DNA from: Pyxicephalus adspersus
Lineage: Eukaryota > Chordata > Amphibia > Anura > Pyxicephalidae
Reading direction: 5' to 3'
Length of the DNA stretch: 64,000 nt
Assembly: GCF_032062135.1 (NCBI RefSeq)
Contig: NC_092859.1
Coordinates: 44,746,388 to 44,810,387, forward strand
The notes beneath the pieces were generated by a model. The model was not told where the DNA came from. It saw only the letters and a list, made by a program, of their open reading frames with translations, and ran no database searches. Within the stretch, counting starts at the first letter, position 1; every line of letters begins with the position of its first letter. This document shows positions 23,481 to 36,428 of the stretch, piece after piece. The translations under genes and the position numbers were made by a program.

Positions 23481-26400
23481 TATATATGCAATACCATACA
23501 CTTTATGCAAGATTTTTTTTTATGTTTTGATCCCAAGTTTTACACAGCCTATTATTATATACCAATTCAACAGCCATTTTCAATGTAATTTAGGAACTAA
23601 AAGTTCCCAAATAGCAGTTAAAACACAAATTGAAGCAATTTTCTATGTACAAACCTCATAAAGCAAAAAATTTCCTTTAGCTTTAGCGATCTAGCCAAAT
23701 CCTCCTTCATTTGTGCCTTATATGTTATATGCGCAAATCCCATCGGGAAGCTTTTAGCAACAGAGGAAGTTCTGCCAATCCAGAAAGAAGTGTGAAGGAC
23801 AATGTATAGGGCTACAAACATGTGAATCAGCAGTCACAACGCTTTTAGCATGTTTCCTGCAACATTTTTTGCAAGCAGTACAACAAACATGGGGGTGGCA
23901 ACTCTGCTATATATTCAGGAGCAGTGCAGCATTGTTGCCACCCCATCATATGGAGCTGTGTTAGGTGGATTTCTCTTGAACATGTATCTGGTAGGTAGTA
24001 TAACCGGTAGGACTTTGCAGGGGGGCTGATGCACTTATAATTAAGTGTTTTTGCCTAAGACCTGACAGAACCATGAACAGTATTATTCTAGGAAGATGGG
24101 ACGGTCAGGAAATGCTTTATCGGAATCTGAGCATCCTTTTCTTGACAGGTAATTTACTGGAGCTCAAGCCTTTTAATAATAAAGGTAATTTTAAGAAAAT
24201 GATACTGGTGCTGTGTATTGCAGTAGAACAGGAAATAATTAATGTAGACTTGCACAGTTACTGCTTTAAGTAAAGGTCTTTCCGCAATGTTTAATATGTG
24301 CTGCGTCTATGCTTAGTACTTTGTGGTAATCTGTTTACCATTTCTAATTCTTAAACTGATGTTATCTACAGCCATATAATAAATTATTAAAATAATGGAT
24401 TTGCCTAGTGATTGCTGCCAGTATACGCCCCAATAGCAACGTGTTTAGAGATAAGTTAGTGGTTAGAAGACCCGGCTGACATATTTATTTTTTAATGACC
24501 CATTAAAGCTGCTTGCATATTCCAAATTGCCTTCAGGCATTGCCATCTGTTTTAGAATAACCCCAGATTTATCAAGTTCTTTTTCTGAGAAACACTTGTG
24601 CGGTGGTTGTAAATCTTGATGACTTAACTGCAAGTTACTTTATGATGGAGTGAGTTAACTCTTGTCAGATAAAAATATTCAGATACTGTAAGGCAGTCCT
24701 CTGCAAACAACTATTTTATCCAGAAAAGTTAATCATTTACATAAATTAATGAAGACTAGCTATCTTTTTTTGTATTGATTGTCTGTGGTATGTTTTAATT
24801 AACACGAAACCTGTTCTGTCTGTTCCACTGAGATTTAATTTCACACTTAATAAGAATGTGTTGAAGGACTGGAACCTCAAAACCACAAGATACAATCAAA
24901 GTTTCAAATCAGATGTTTATCCTAGGAATTCATATTGTACCATGGCCTTGTGAACCCCAAAGTAACCATCACATTCTTAAAGCCAGAAAGGTTATTGGTA
25001 TTTTTGTTTCTTGATGTGGCTGTATTGATTCCAGATAACTAGGTTTTACTCTAATGATATTTTTAAAATATATATTTTTCACAATATATAGGCAGTAAAA
25101 GTAAGGAATTTGTTAAAGGCACAGTAGTATTAGCACGTTAGTAATGTACTTCTATAGCATATAGCTGAGAAGCAGAAAAACTATAGGCTTATATTATACT
25201 GTAGGGTTGGTGCCAAGGGACTCACCAAATGGCTTCTTATTTCTCTGGATTGCCTGAGCCTGCCATTAAAAACCCTCGGAAAACGGTACCAAGCTTTTTA
25301 AAACTATTTCACTAGCAACTTGTCTGACCCAATCCCACTACTCAAATCCTTGGCTCTCATCCTAAAAGATGGTAACCCACTACACCCATACCAGCAATAT
25401 ACCACAAAAGCATTTCTTGCATAGAATCATTTTATTGCTATCCATGAATAATTTTTATTATTACACCTTGGAGCTGATACCCAGGAATGGGCACTATCAC
25501 TACTACTTTACTTATCCCCCACCCCAATCATGTCATGCATCAGATCCCTAGTCTTCTATGTTTCTTACTGCAGAGTGGGAATGTTTACTCCGATTGCTCA
25601 CATTAAAAAGGCAGAGATTGGCTTTAACCTAAAAGTAAAATGCACCCTCCAACAGTAAATTGTTCTACTTCTACATCATAATCCCAATACTCTGCATCAA
25701 AATCAAATATATCATGCATCAAAACTACCTATATCCAACCACATCCAATTACAGGTGCTGCAAAAATGCATTCAGTTTAAATGTAACTTGCTAACTTTTC
25801 AGATGGAACAGGTGCAATAAATCCCTTTTTATCAGTTAATTGTATGCCCTATAGTGCAGGAGTTGCTTTGTTTGAACATTGTGTTGCTGTGTCCTTTTGT
25901 TCACAGACAGATATGCTTCTTGCATGGTCCTTTAAACTTTGGAAGTAGAACTAACTCAGCTCTATTTACTTACCTGGGAACTTGTTGGAAGTTGTATACA
26001 TAGTTTTATCCCAATTGATAACAATTATATTTAGATGTATTCTTATTACAAACAAAATAAGAAGGTATCAAAATACAGCCACTATAGCACTTACTTATAT
26101 GCATTCTTCTACTGTAACACAGAAAAGCACAGAAGCACAACAAACTAAAATATGTAAACAACATGAAGTCAAAAATACAAACATAAAAAATATAAAACAA
26201 GAAAAAAAGAATGGAGAGACAAAGGAAAGAAAAAAAAATTAGCTTGTCAGCTACTATTTGCATTTGTTTTTAGCAAATGACCTGAAGCAGCTTAAACATA
26301 TTGTGAAATATTAATTCCAGTTAGAAACAAGTTTTTAAAAAATATTTGTAAAAGAGAAGAAACAAAAACACCTGTATGCTTGTACTAAAAGTCCAATATT

Positions 26401-28009
26401 TTCAAGATAGAGTGAATAAGGAAGACTTGTCACCACTGCACAGCAAATAAGGCTATGTGGCGGAGCAGTATGCCCCCCGGGCAGAGCAATAAGGTGCAAT
26501 TATAGCGTGGGTTGGACAGTTATGAATGAATCTTGAAAAACACCTCCCGGCTTGGTAATGTGTCTGTCAAAGGGAATTCATGCTCATGTTCAACCATTGC
26601 TGCTCAGCTGTGGAAAAAAAAAAGAGAGAGAAAAGAACTACAAAAAAAAAATACTCTTTTGCCCAGTGTTAGCAAACTAAACAGCGTTATCTTAGCAGTG
26701 ATTGTTATTTTCTAGAGAGACATTTTCTGTATTTTGGCAAGGGTCATCTTGTATGTTTTTGTTTTTCAAGCAAGCAATTAGTGTTGGCTCTGAACTTCTC
26801 ATCTCTTTCTAATGGTAAGCCTAGGGATATAACGGGGAACAGAAGGATGAAATTTTTCTGATTCTTCCAAATACCCAAGCTGAAGGGTAATACAAAGCAA
26901 AGCAATTCGTGTCAATTAAAGCCAAGTTGTGACTTATGGCAACTATTAACGTTATTTGTGTATGGAGTACAAGCATTGCCAGAAGCAGGCTGCAAGACAG
27001 GGGCAAGAGGTGGCTGTCATCATTGGCTTTATAATGGAAATAAAGCTAACAACACAAAGGTGGGATGGGTTGAATGAGTTAAGAAGGAAATAAAGACATA
27101 ACAGAAAATACAGCAATAAATAAGCCATAACAATAGATGCTTACCTGTGTCTGCTTGTTGTTTTTGGATGATCTGTCTGGCAGAGAGGCTTGCAATTATA
27201 CCTCAAAATTTGGCCATTATATTTGCAAAAGCCTGATTCTTTCTTTTTTATCTGGGCAGGGAGGTGTCGCCTGTTCAGGAGTTAGTTATGTGTATGTGGA
27301 ACCTGAAAAGGCACCGATAGAACAAAATACAACCAAATGTAACTATGACAATGAAGTTTAACACTTTTTTTGTTCTAAATGTCCAATTCAAAACTAATTT
27401 GTTATGGTCATATAAGGCTTTAATTTGATACACTGTTTAAGTAAATTCCTTGACCATAATCTAATATTAACCAATCGATTAGCAAAAATGTTAAAAACTT
27501 GTTCAGTTATTTTTAATATAACAGTTCTTAAAATGTTGCAAAATAATATTTTTCATGCAACTGTAGTAAAAGCACAAGTGTGTGATTCTAGTTCTGAAAA
27601 AGAAATTAGAATTATTCTATCTGCTGTGAGCAGCATTAATGAATAAAATTATTTAGATGATACACTCAAATTCTTTGATACACTCAAATTCTTTGAACCC
27701 CCCCCCAAACAATATTGTTAAAAGTATTAAAAACCCTACCACCCTTTATCAAGCCATAATTGGTGCTTATAGGCAAATTGTATCACCTTTAGAGAACCTG
27801 AAAACTCTGAATACTATGTTGTGCAAATATATTGAAGCCTGGGAAATGAAGGGGTTAAAAGCAGGAGCATTAGGTCAAAGATACATTGGGCTAGGGGGGA
27901 TTGGAGCAAAGTTAAGGGGGTGAAGAAAAAAGAGGTGATAAGCTGGAGGGTACAGGTCATCTGAATTCCAGGGATAGAAAAGGGAAATTTCAACCATCTT
28001 GTACTGTGT
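23481..28009. other. Long unassigned AT-rich stretch
   Basis: Short chance frames only. An 18-bp tandem repeat lies at 27659-27694 and a C-homopolymer (9 C) just after it. The part from about 27900 may already belong to the YR relic that follows. Confidence 0.45.
27659..27694. repeat. Perfect 18-bp tandem duplication
   Basis: The unit GATACACTCAAATTCTTT occurs twice in direct succession without a mismatch, immediately before a C-homopolymer. It looks like a replication-slippage product. Confidence 0.95.
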
Positions 28010-28340
28010 AAAGTAAAAATGATATTGTCAGTTTGAGAACCTCGAGGACAGTAATTTTTGGTGATATGGTTTTAATACAGGGAAATCAACTTAGGTGTGG
28101 TGTCTTCCCTAATTAAAATATGATGACTCAAGGATTTGTTTCTTCGAGAAGTTGCTGGTGATTGATATTATCCCCGAGGAGGTGCAGTGCATCTGGAAAT
28201 AGGAATATTAAGTAGTAGTGGACACCAAGGTGGTATGGTAATGGTGGTATTGCCACCTGCAACCTGCAACCTTTTCGTGTTGACATTTATATTGTGATTT
28301 ATAATGTTATCTGTAATGTTTGTGAGGAATTTTGTTAATA
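28010..28340 (+). mobile_element. 3' relic of YR retroelement (copy 4, weak)
   Basis: GTGATTGATATTATCCCCGAGG near 28156, followed by TGCAGTG...TGG, aligns with GCAATTGATATGGTTCCCAAGG of copy 3 and with CCGATTGTCCCCGAGG of the 62 kb element. CTCGAGGACAGTAA near 28042 echoes TTCGAGGACCAGTAAC of copy 2. No coding motif remains and the boundaries are approximate. Confidence 0.4.
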
Positions 28341-29067
28341 TGGTCAAGACGTTCAGTTACCATTCTAAGGGGTAAAAAGTCAAGTTTGGGATGAGACATT
28401 AGATCAGAGCATTGGCTTTCTATTTGAAACTGTTATTTTATAGAAAATCCCACTGTACAAAAAGTAAACTCCAGTCATAAGCATACAGAGGTGTTTACTT
28501 TAATGCATTTGTTACATTATAGTGTAAGCTTAGCAGTACTGTTGACTTACTTTACTGATACAAGGGCCTCTAAAGACAATATTTAACTCAAAATGTCCTG
28601 GTCCGGATACTATGTGAGTCACTTACCATTGCCACTCTCCTTTGATATCAGGCAGAATTTTGTATTTTCTATCAAATCAATTTGTTTGTGTTGGTGGGTG
28701 TTACTATCACATACTCTGTTTTCCATTCAAATGTATTCACTTTTTAATATAGTATTTGTCAAAAAAAAGATGTTATCAATCTGATTTGCCTGCAATTGAA
28801 TTACTTCAACAAGACAAGCTTTATCCAAAGAAACAGAGCAAAGTGTAAACCTGGTAATTGGGGGCTGTCCTTGGTATTCTCATGTGCACTGCTTAATTAA
28901 AGTAAATAGGATTTTGCTGAGCTTTATTTGTCGTCTGTTCCAAAAGCATGTCAAACGTTGGAAAACAACTCGAGTCAACATGAACCCCTACATGACTGAG
29001 AATTTACAATAAACAATCCAGCTGAGTTGCTCAAGGAATTCATGTAAAATCCAGTCAATATATAGAG
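28341..29067. other. Unassigned sequence
   Basis: No repeat ends or coding motifs are recognised. Confidence 0.5.
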
Positions 29068-29115
29068 CAGTGTTTTTTAACCAGGGTTCCCTGGAACCTT
29101 CCGGTTCCTCCAGAG

Positions 29116-29660
29116 CAGGGGTGTCAAACTCAAATACACAGTGGGCCAAAATAAAAACATAGACAAAGTCGCAGGACAACCTTGAAGTTTATTGAAAAAA
29201 TTCAGGAAGTTTTCCTTCTAATTAGATATAAAACCTTTTAATATGTAAACAAAAAATTCAGGAAGTTTTCCTTCTAATTAGATATAAAACCTTTTATTAT
29301 GCAAACAAAGAAGTTTTGCTTAACATTCAACCAGGAACAAGCCTATAATAGAGAAATTGCACTGTTACTACAATTCTCAGCGTCAATAAAACAGTTCAGT
29401 GTGGGGCTGGAACTCCCTGCTTACTGAGATAGCACCGCTACTACAATTCCATGCATCTATAAAACAGTCCAATTCGGGGCCACGCATAGGCGGAGAGCCC
29501 GCTTGTCTATAGACGCAGGTGATGCCGGGAATTTTAGTAGCGGCGCTATTTCAATGCAGAGGCAGGCCAGCTGCAGTTCATATCTAGAATTCCTTTGGGG
29601 CCAAAATAATTCCTTTGGGGGGGCCAGATTTGGCCCTAGGGCCAGAGTTTGACACCCCTG
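29116..29660. mobile_element. hAT MITE, CAGGGGTGTCAAACTC family (nested)
   Basis: It starts CAGGGGTGTCAAACTC and ends GAGTTTGACACCCCTG-like (AGAGTTTGACACCCCTG), a near-perfect 16-bp terminal repeat. The 8-bp duplication is CTCCAGAG/CTCTAGAG (7 of 8). The interior carries a 56-bp direct repeat and GGGGCCAGATTTGGCCCTAGGGCC near the right end. It interrupts the hAT MITE spanning 29068-29909 and is therefore the later insertion. Confidence 0.92.
29201..29310. repeat. 56-bp tandem direct repeat inside hAT MITE
   Basis: The unit beginning TTCAGGAAGTTTTCCTTC at 29201 repeats at 29257 with almost no change (AATATG versus TTATGC near the end of the unit). It probably arose by slippage after the element formed. 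Confidence 0.9.
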
Positions 29661-29909
29661 CTCTAGAGGTTGCTAGGGGTTCCTTGAGAAATGAGCAATT
29701 TGTGCCTCTCAGGTCAGTTTAAGTGACACCAACAATCTTTTTGGCTATCTGTAAGGATGACATTCTTCCCACTGGCCAGCAACATAAGAGGTATTTTCCC
29801 ACTGACCGCCAAGCTAATGTACTATGAGCTGTGAATATTGTAAATATAGTTTAGTTTCCCTAGGACCTAAAAGGTTTTTCGAGGGTTCCTCCACAATAAA
29901 AAAACACTG

Positions 29910-31040
29910 ATATAGGAATTGCAGACCAGGTGGATAAAATAATTATAGAACTCTTTTACTGAAACTGGCATGCTCACTTATGAGCTGGGAACTAGCATGT
30001 GTATCAGGCAGCTAACACAGCACTGCCAAACCTCAGTATGGCTATTAATGCAGTGGATGGAATGGAATAGAAAAGGGCCAGTTCTAGATAAGTCTAGCAT
30101 ATAATAATGAAAAAGTAAGTGAAATGCAGATCATGCAGAAGAACCCTTTTGGATATATATTTATGTATCAGGTGAAAAATGTAAGTTGAATAGGAGTAGT
30201 TGAACAATTTAAAGACAAAGAACACTGGCTCAATTCTAAGTGGAAAAAAGAAACCAAAGTAGGGATTTGCAGAGAAGAGCAGCAAATGAACAGTAGTGGG
30301 AAAAAATAATACTAGCTTGAGCATGAATAATAGATTGTGAAGGTGAGAGTGTAGGAAGAGAAAGAAGTGGGAGTAAAAGAAGATGAACCAGTATAGTCAA
30401 ATACATCAAGCTGGTGTAGAAGTAGTCAGATGGTGTGTGGCCTAGTGGTGGTATAGATGTGATTTCAGACCTTTTTACTGGGGGCTCTGCAAAACTTACT
30501 TATTACTCAGTCAGCTTTTCTCAGAGACCCAGTTTTGATGCATGGAAGAAGAAGAGCTCTCAGAGACTGTCCCGTTTCATGTATTGAACCCAGGGTGGAG
30601 TGCAAGGTCAGCAGAAACCTAGGAACCAGTCCATTATGTTGCGGATTTCAGAATAATTTACCTGGCTTCACTGTAGATGCAGCAAAGTATTGTGGCTATT
30701 CTGATTTCCTCTAATTCTTGGTTCAGTTCCCTGGTTTAATTTGCAAATTGCACTTAATTTGCAAAATTGGAACATGGCTTATGATCATATATGTAATTTA
30801 AATATATACTATGGCCCTGGCATGGCTGAAATAATGATTGTCAATAAGACAGAAAAACTGGGTTCTTTTAAAGAATTATGCTATGAGAAAACAAGGAAGC
30901 TTTTATTTCTGACCATTTCTGAAAATGCTAACTAACCATTTGTAATGCTGACCCTGTAAATCATAATCCCAAATCAGACACACAAACAGATTCAGAACAA
31001 AAGTTCTCGAGATTGCATATTTATTATGTAATAGACACGA
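29910..31040. other. Unassigned sequence
   Basis: Short chance frames; no family is recognised. Confidence 0.5.
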
Positions 31041-31267
31041 TGAACCTGATTTATTAAAGCTCTCCAAGGCTGGAGAGTATACAATTTCAGAAGTGAAGCT
31101 GGGTGATCCAGGAAACCTGGAATAGATCTGGTCCAGGATTCAAAACATTTGCCAGCAAATAGCAAATGATTTTTAAAAATCCATTCCATGTTTTCTGTAT
31201 CACCCAGCTTCACTTCTGAAAGTGTATTCTCTCCAGCCTTGGAGAGCTTTTAAAAATCAGACCCAGA
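31041..31267. mobile_element. Foldback MITE, complete copy
   Basis: A long palindrome. The left arm runs CCTGATTTATTAAAGCTCTCC...GGGTGATCCAGGAAACCTGG, the centre ...TTTGCCAGCAAATAGCAAATG, and the right arm returns through ATCACCCAGCTTCACTTCTG to AGAGCTTTTAAAAATCAGACCC. The arms are about 85-90 bp and nearly complementary over their length. It encodes nothing; frames crossing it are palindrome shadows. Confidence 0.9.
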
Positions 31268-32092
31268 ATATTGAACTATAAAGGCTTAACAAACTTGTCA
31301 GAATTAGGGCATAAATGGCAGGCCCTGTATTTCTCTTCAAACATGTTTTTTTTAAGGGAGAGGTGTTCTAAATTTTCCCATAGCCGACAATCTTATTCAA
31401 CCCCACAGTAACAAATGACACTTGGAGAACAAACATCTGAATGATCATTTGTGGCTGTGGGAAAACCTAAAGCGCTTCTTAAGGCAAATGATAAATGAGG
31501 CTGAAAATGATCACTTTCATCCTAAATTTCCCATTGAGAAATGAAATCAAACCTTGATTTCATCAAAAAGTCCTCAGTATGGTTTATGGAGCACATTTAT
31601 CAAAATGAGAAGTAGCATGATGAGTCTGCATCATTTTCTGCTCTTCTGGCTTTTGACTCTATTAATATGGAGGGTCTATCCTTTTCACAAGTGTTCAAGA
31701 ATTATTCTTCCAGGTAAGAGCCAAAAACTATTGTTTTCTGTGGGATGCTCACTATTTTGTAACTACTGTGTAATTAAAAACATTTTGTTATAGCAGAAGA
31801 TGTTTGCTTTGCATTTACTTTTACTGATCTAAACTGCTACTTCTTTGTATGAGAGATTTATGTTTAAGGGTCTTTGCTCAAATTGGTATTTTGTGTCACT
31901 TCTAGGGCTCCTATCCAGCAATAGAAGACAGAAACATGCCTAACTCCCAGAAACAGCGGTTAGCATGTTTCTGCAGCAGTTTATTCAGTGATGTGCGTAC
32001 TCTAGTGCTAGAATCTCTTCCTGAACACTAGTCTTATCTTCAGTCTTGCACAGCTGTACAAGCTCACTGTAAAATGTTCACTTTGTGCCTTG
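31268..32092. other. Unassigned, repeat-poor sequence
   Basis: Includes an ATG-initiated hydrophobic frame ending at a good splice donor (31605-31713, see findings). Confidence 0.4.
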
Positions 32093-32372
32093 GGCTATGT
32101 ACACACATTAGATTACCTTTCCTTGTGACACTAGAATGAACATGCACTGTACACACAGCACTGATCGGTCCTATGAAGAATAGAAGAGAGGATAACCAAA
32201 AGGCGCCCCGTGTCCCCTTCTCCATAGCAAAAGCATAGCAGTCATCCCGGAGGCCATTTATAGATCCACCAGAACAGATCAAAGAATGACATCAGACAAC
32301 AATACATTGTTTCATCTGAGACTAATCACAATCATTTGTCTCAGGCAACAGTTATCTAGTATGTACATAGCC
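32093..32372. mobile_element. MITE with GGCTATGTACACAC ends
   Basis: The left end GGCTATGTACACACATTAGAT and the right end read in reverse, GGCTATGTACATACTAGATAAC, are inverted repeats of about 20 bp. The interior includes GGCGCCCCGTGTCC and ATCTGAGAC..ATTTGTCTCAGGC. The target duplication is not clear, so the superfamily is left open. It is non-coding. Confidence 0.75.
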
Positions 32373-34138
32373 TTTGAAACTGCAGAAAATCATACAGAGC
32401 ACATCTCATTTCCTGACTGAAGGAACTTTAGCATCATCTAGCACATTCTTCCTCAACCGTATGACCTGTAGCCCTCCACTTTCATGAATTAAATTTCAGT
32501 TTTTTTGCTCATCGAGGCTCAGCAATACAGTTTTCAGGAAGCTATGTTAAACAGCCTGCCACACAGGCATATTTTACTTGCATTGCAATAAAGTAGCACA
32601 AAGTTCTAATGATGATTTTATTGGGTCTAAATTGTGTAGATGAATGAGAACCAAAAGTTTTTATTTATAACATGATGGAGGGTTGATGAACAAGGAAGGC
32701 AAAATGTAAGCACAATAAACATCAGCTTCAATGTAGCATTTACTCACAAGCAAAGGTTTGCACCATTAGCATTTAAAGTATAAAAATCAAAACACAAATT
32801 AATGAATATGAGGATTACCTAAAATGTAATTTAGCACAAAATGGTACCATGAAGTTCTTTTTTACCCATTAAGACTTTGAGGGTTAAGGAATGGGCAAAA
32901 ATACTGACTCTATTTCTTGCTTCTGTGGGCTTCCTTCCTGCCATAAAACCAGTCCCATAAAAGCTGACCCACTGTCAGGAGAATAAATTGTTATAAGAAA
33001 CCATTGTGTTGTATTCCCCTACTAGATCAAAACTCAGCAATACTTCTTTATAAGTAAAATATGAAAAAGTTTCCTATATTTCTATCCTAGTTACAGCTGA
33101 GCAATCAGAATACGTGAGTACAAGAATGACTTTCATTTTTGTTGCATTATTTTTAAGACAGTTTTTGTACTTTTCTGCCGGAACATCTTGCTGAGTAATT
33201 GCCAGAACAATTTTGATTAGGTTAATTATAAAAGGCCAGATGTCAGCTCCACACTGTTTCTATATAGCTGTGAGAGATCAAAACTGGTAACTAGAGATGA
33301 CTAAACTGATCTCTGAGGATCAAAACCCAACCTTGATCTGACTGGTTGATGGATATCAAATATCCACCAGTAACCGATCAGCTGGATGTCTAGTTCTGAG
33401 GGGAACAGATGCAAATGAGGTGAACTTCTGGCAGATTTTTTATATTTTATAGATATTTTTAAATATTTCTCCTATTGTTTGCCAGAAACATCAGTACTTC
33501 AATTGCTGCAGGTCGAGTGTCTGTTTTTGTTTTTGTTCTATTGTTATTTGACTCCAGACCACAATATGTATTATGTCTGACTTATTATGCCCAAATGTAA
33601 ATTTTTCATTATACTCCTCCTAATAATACCTTGATACACCACCTGTATGGAAAAGTGCACAAAAGCATTAGTCTACATGGCTATGACTAAGCTCATGGAA
33701 TAAAAAGTATCAAAGAATTTATGCCCAGATGTGTGATAAAGACTGGTCACTACTTTGTTGCATTTTGTGATTTTTTGCATTTGCTAAATTATTCTTAAAC
33801 CTCCCTTAAATTCTTGAATAACCCACCAAAATCTAGAGGCTCAGTCTACTGCCACTCCAATGAGCTTAGGAGCTTTCACGTGGCTGTCTTTTTTGCTGGG
33901 AAATGAAGAAATGGTAAGTATATGCTGCTTTTGATAGAAGGATATTAAGGAACTTGTTGCTTTTGTCTCCAAAGGTGAACCAGAGCATGAAGCATGAAAG
34001 AGTCTGTAAACTCCTACAGAAATACATGTAACTGCAGAAGAAAACAAGACTTAAATATTAGATAGCTAAACAGACTAAGAAAAAAAAAAAATAATAACAA
34101 TATATTTGTTATTACTAATATCCCGTATTGATTATAGG
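32373..34138. other. Unassigned sequence
   Basis: TCTTCCTCAACCGTATGACC near 32446 is a weak hint of a hAT-like end, and TAGAGATGACTAAACTGATC near 33293 a weak hint of the TAGGGATGAGCG family. Neither has a partner. There is a poly-A tract at 34079-34092. Confidence 0.4.
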
Positions 34139-34262
34139 AGAGTCAGATCGATGTATAACATCTCCTCCAGTAAAGATCTCAATGGGGTTAAGGACTGAAA
34201 TCTGTGGTGGCCAATCCATGTGTGCAAATGATGTTCCATACTTCCTCAACCATTAACAATGT
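34139..34262 (-). pseudogene. Tc1/mariner transposase fragment
   Basis: The minus-strand reading gives HMDWPPQISVLNPIEIF then TGGDVIHRSDS. DWPPQ (34202-34216) and LNPIE (34178-34192) are in one frame and match the family's DWPPQSPDLNPIE block around the third catalytic residue. Just upstream, VEEVWNIICTHM parallels the family's segment before it. The fragment is about 40 codons and is cut off on both sides, with different sequence from about 34263. It is a different subfamily from the pseudogene at 13850. Confidence 0.75.
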
Positions 34263-36404
34263 AAGCAGGGGTGTGAGGAGTGAGGAATGTCGTGCCCTAA
34301 TATTTTTGGGAATGGGCACACGTGCCCACTCTTTTTTTACAAAGAATTCTTTGGTGATCCGCAGCTCTGGCCAGTCCGCCCACCCGCGGGGTCAGAAGAG
34401 AGAGAGAGATTGATAAGCTGACATTTTAAGTGGTTGAAAATAGCTTTTTTTCCTTTCTGTCTAAAATTCCTCTTCAATGAAACTTGCACCATTTGTGACT
34501 GCTGATAGGCAAGACAGTCGCTTTAAGAAGAAGACTTAAATGTCCAAGTAATGGTGCCTAAGGAAGATAAATTTGCTTAAGGGAATCACAGTAGTACAGA
34601 GTAATGACCAACAAGGAAGCACTGGCAAATAAGGAATCATAAATATGTTTAGAGCCCATAATGATCAGTTTAAACAACAATTTGCTTTTAAACTGTTTAT
34701 TTATAACTTGTTTGGAGATGAGCCATCCAAACAAACAAGATAAGCAAATTATCAATTACCACTGGCTCACTCCGTTATTGCTGCAATGCATCCCAAGGAG
34801 ATCTCCCAAGCCTGGTATATGTTTCCCAGAGTCCTCTGTTGTGCATCTTGCTTTTCTACTGAAAGGAGGACATTTAAAAAGAAACCACTTAAACCAAATG
34901 TTGATAGCACGGTAATGTAAATATGACATGCATATGGTGTCAATTTGTTCATTACAGGGCACTATCTGCAGTGCTTTCCAAAAGCAGGTAATTTTTATGT
35001 AAATTTATATTGCTCTCATGGATTTGCACAGGCTGTAAAAGATGTATATATTACAAGAGGAGGAAAGGAAGTGAGAATGACAGTAAACCGTATTTCTGCT
35101 CGGCAGTTCCTGCTAAGTGAAGGAAAGCAATGCAGATTAGGACAGGGCTGTATCATTCTATGAATAAAATATAGGAATTTTTTATTTGTAATATATGCTT
35201 TAAAATCTAATATCTAGAAAGCATTCCCCTAACATGCAATCCAAAAAAGGACAGAAACACAAGGGTAGAGGGGACAGGGGCATACCTAAGGTTCATAGGA
35301 CATGAGATGTTTAACATTGTAATCGCAAGATTTCATGTTGATTATATACATTATGATGCTCCCTGGTGCAGGAGATAAATGCCAGGATGAAAGTAGAGTC
35401 ACTAGGATGCATTCACTCCCCTTGGTTATTTTCATTTTTTAAAATCTTACCTTGCTTTGATAAATAAATGTGTTAAGATAGTGAAATGTCATTCATTCTG
35501 ATGACTGCAAAAAAGCTACTCCTTTTGCTACTCCTTTTGCTCCCATAGAAGCAATCCCATAGAAGTCTATAGACAAGAAGACATTTTATGTAAGGATTCT
35601 GTCGATTCTTCCAGGCCATAGTCATAGGATAAGGGTAAGGCTCCATCTAAGGTGAGGGAGGGCAGTTACTTTAGTTTAGAGGGTAAGAAAAAGGGATTAT
35701 TAAACTTTATCTGAAAGTGCAGTTATCCTTGAAAGTTTTCTGCCAAATTAAAAAAAAATGTTAGGAATAAAACAATTTTTATTAATCGTAGATTACATAA
35801 CAGCTTGTGTAGCAATTATGTATATCATCGTTAAATGAAAGTGGAGTTAACCTTTAAATGATGAATGTTCCCATCTGACTAGAAGGCAGCGTTTAATTTT
35901 GGGAATATGATAATGATTTCATTATTATTATACTACAAGCATGTTATAGTTGCACCTCTATGTATATGTGATATATAAGGACATGACTACTTATTATCCT
36001 GTTAATGTGATAGACAGATCAATTATAGTACATAAATATGGATTCATAGACCTTCTGTCCTGAACTAAGTATGCATCCCAGATAATTACTCACGTATGGA
36101 AATCTGCGTTGAAGAGCTTCATGTGATCCATCATAATTATTGATTCACTCTTTAATCGTAGAAGTAGAAGTGTTCCTTTTTCTTGGAAATCTTATTTAAA
36201 TGAACCTATCAAGTAGGAAATATGAGGTGATACAATTCCCTTTATTGTTGACTTGAGGAGCTGATGTTTGGCCTGGGACTAAAGATGTTTAGAGATCACA
36301 AGATCCCAATTTAGATTGAATCCAGTCAACAAGGTCATGAAATCCAAGTGGATTTAAAGATTCCAATCCAAAAATCCTTTTTTTTTAATGAGTGGTACTA
36401 TATG

Positions 36405-36428
36405 TGTATAGTATAGTATAGTATATAA
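36405..36428. repeat. (GTATA)n short microsatellite
   Basis: Four to five units of GTATA/GTATAG type, ending in TATAATGG. Confidence 0.8.

Larger units (their letters stand above)
29068..29909. mobile_element. hAT MITE, CAGTGTTTTTTAACC family (host of a nested MITE)
   Basis: The left end CAGTGTTTTTTAACCAGGG and right end ...TTTTTATTGTGG-type reverse (CCACAATAAAAAAACACTG) form the terminal inverted repeat. Flanks ATATAGAG (29060-29067) and ATATAGGA (29910-29917) are a degraded 8-bp duplication. GGGTTCCCTGGAACC near the left and AGGGTTCCTCC near the right extend the symmetry. Positions 29116-29660 are a younger insertion. Without it the element is about 290 bp. Confidence 0.82.
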
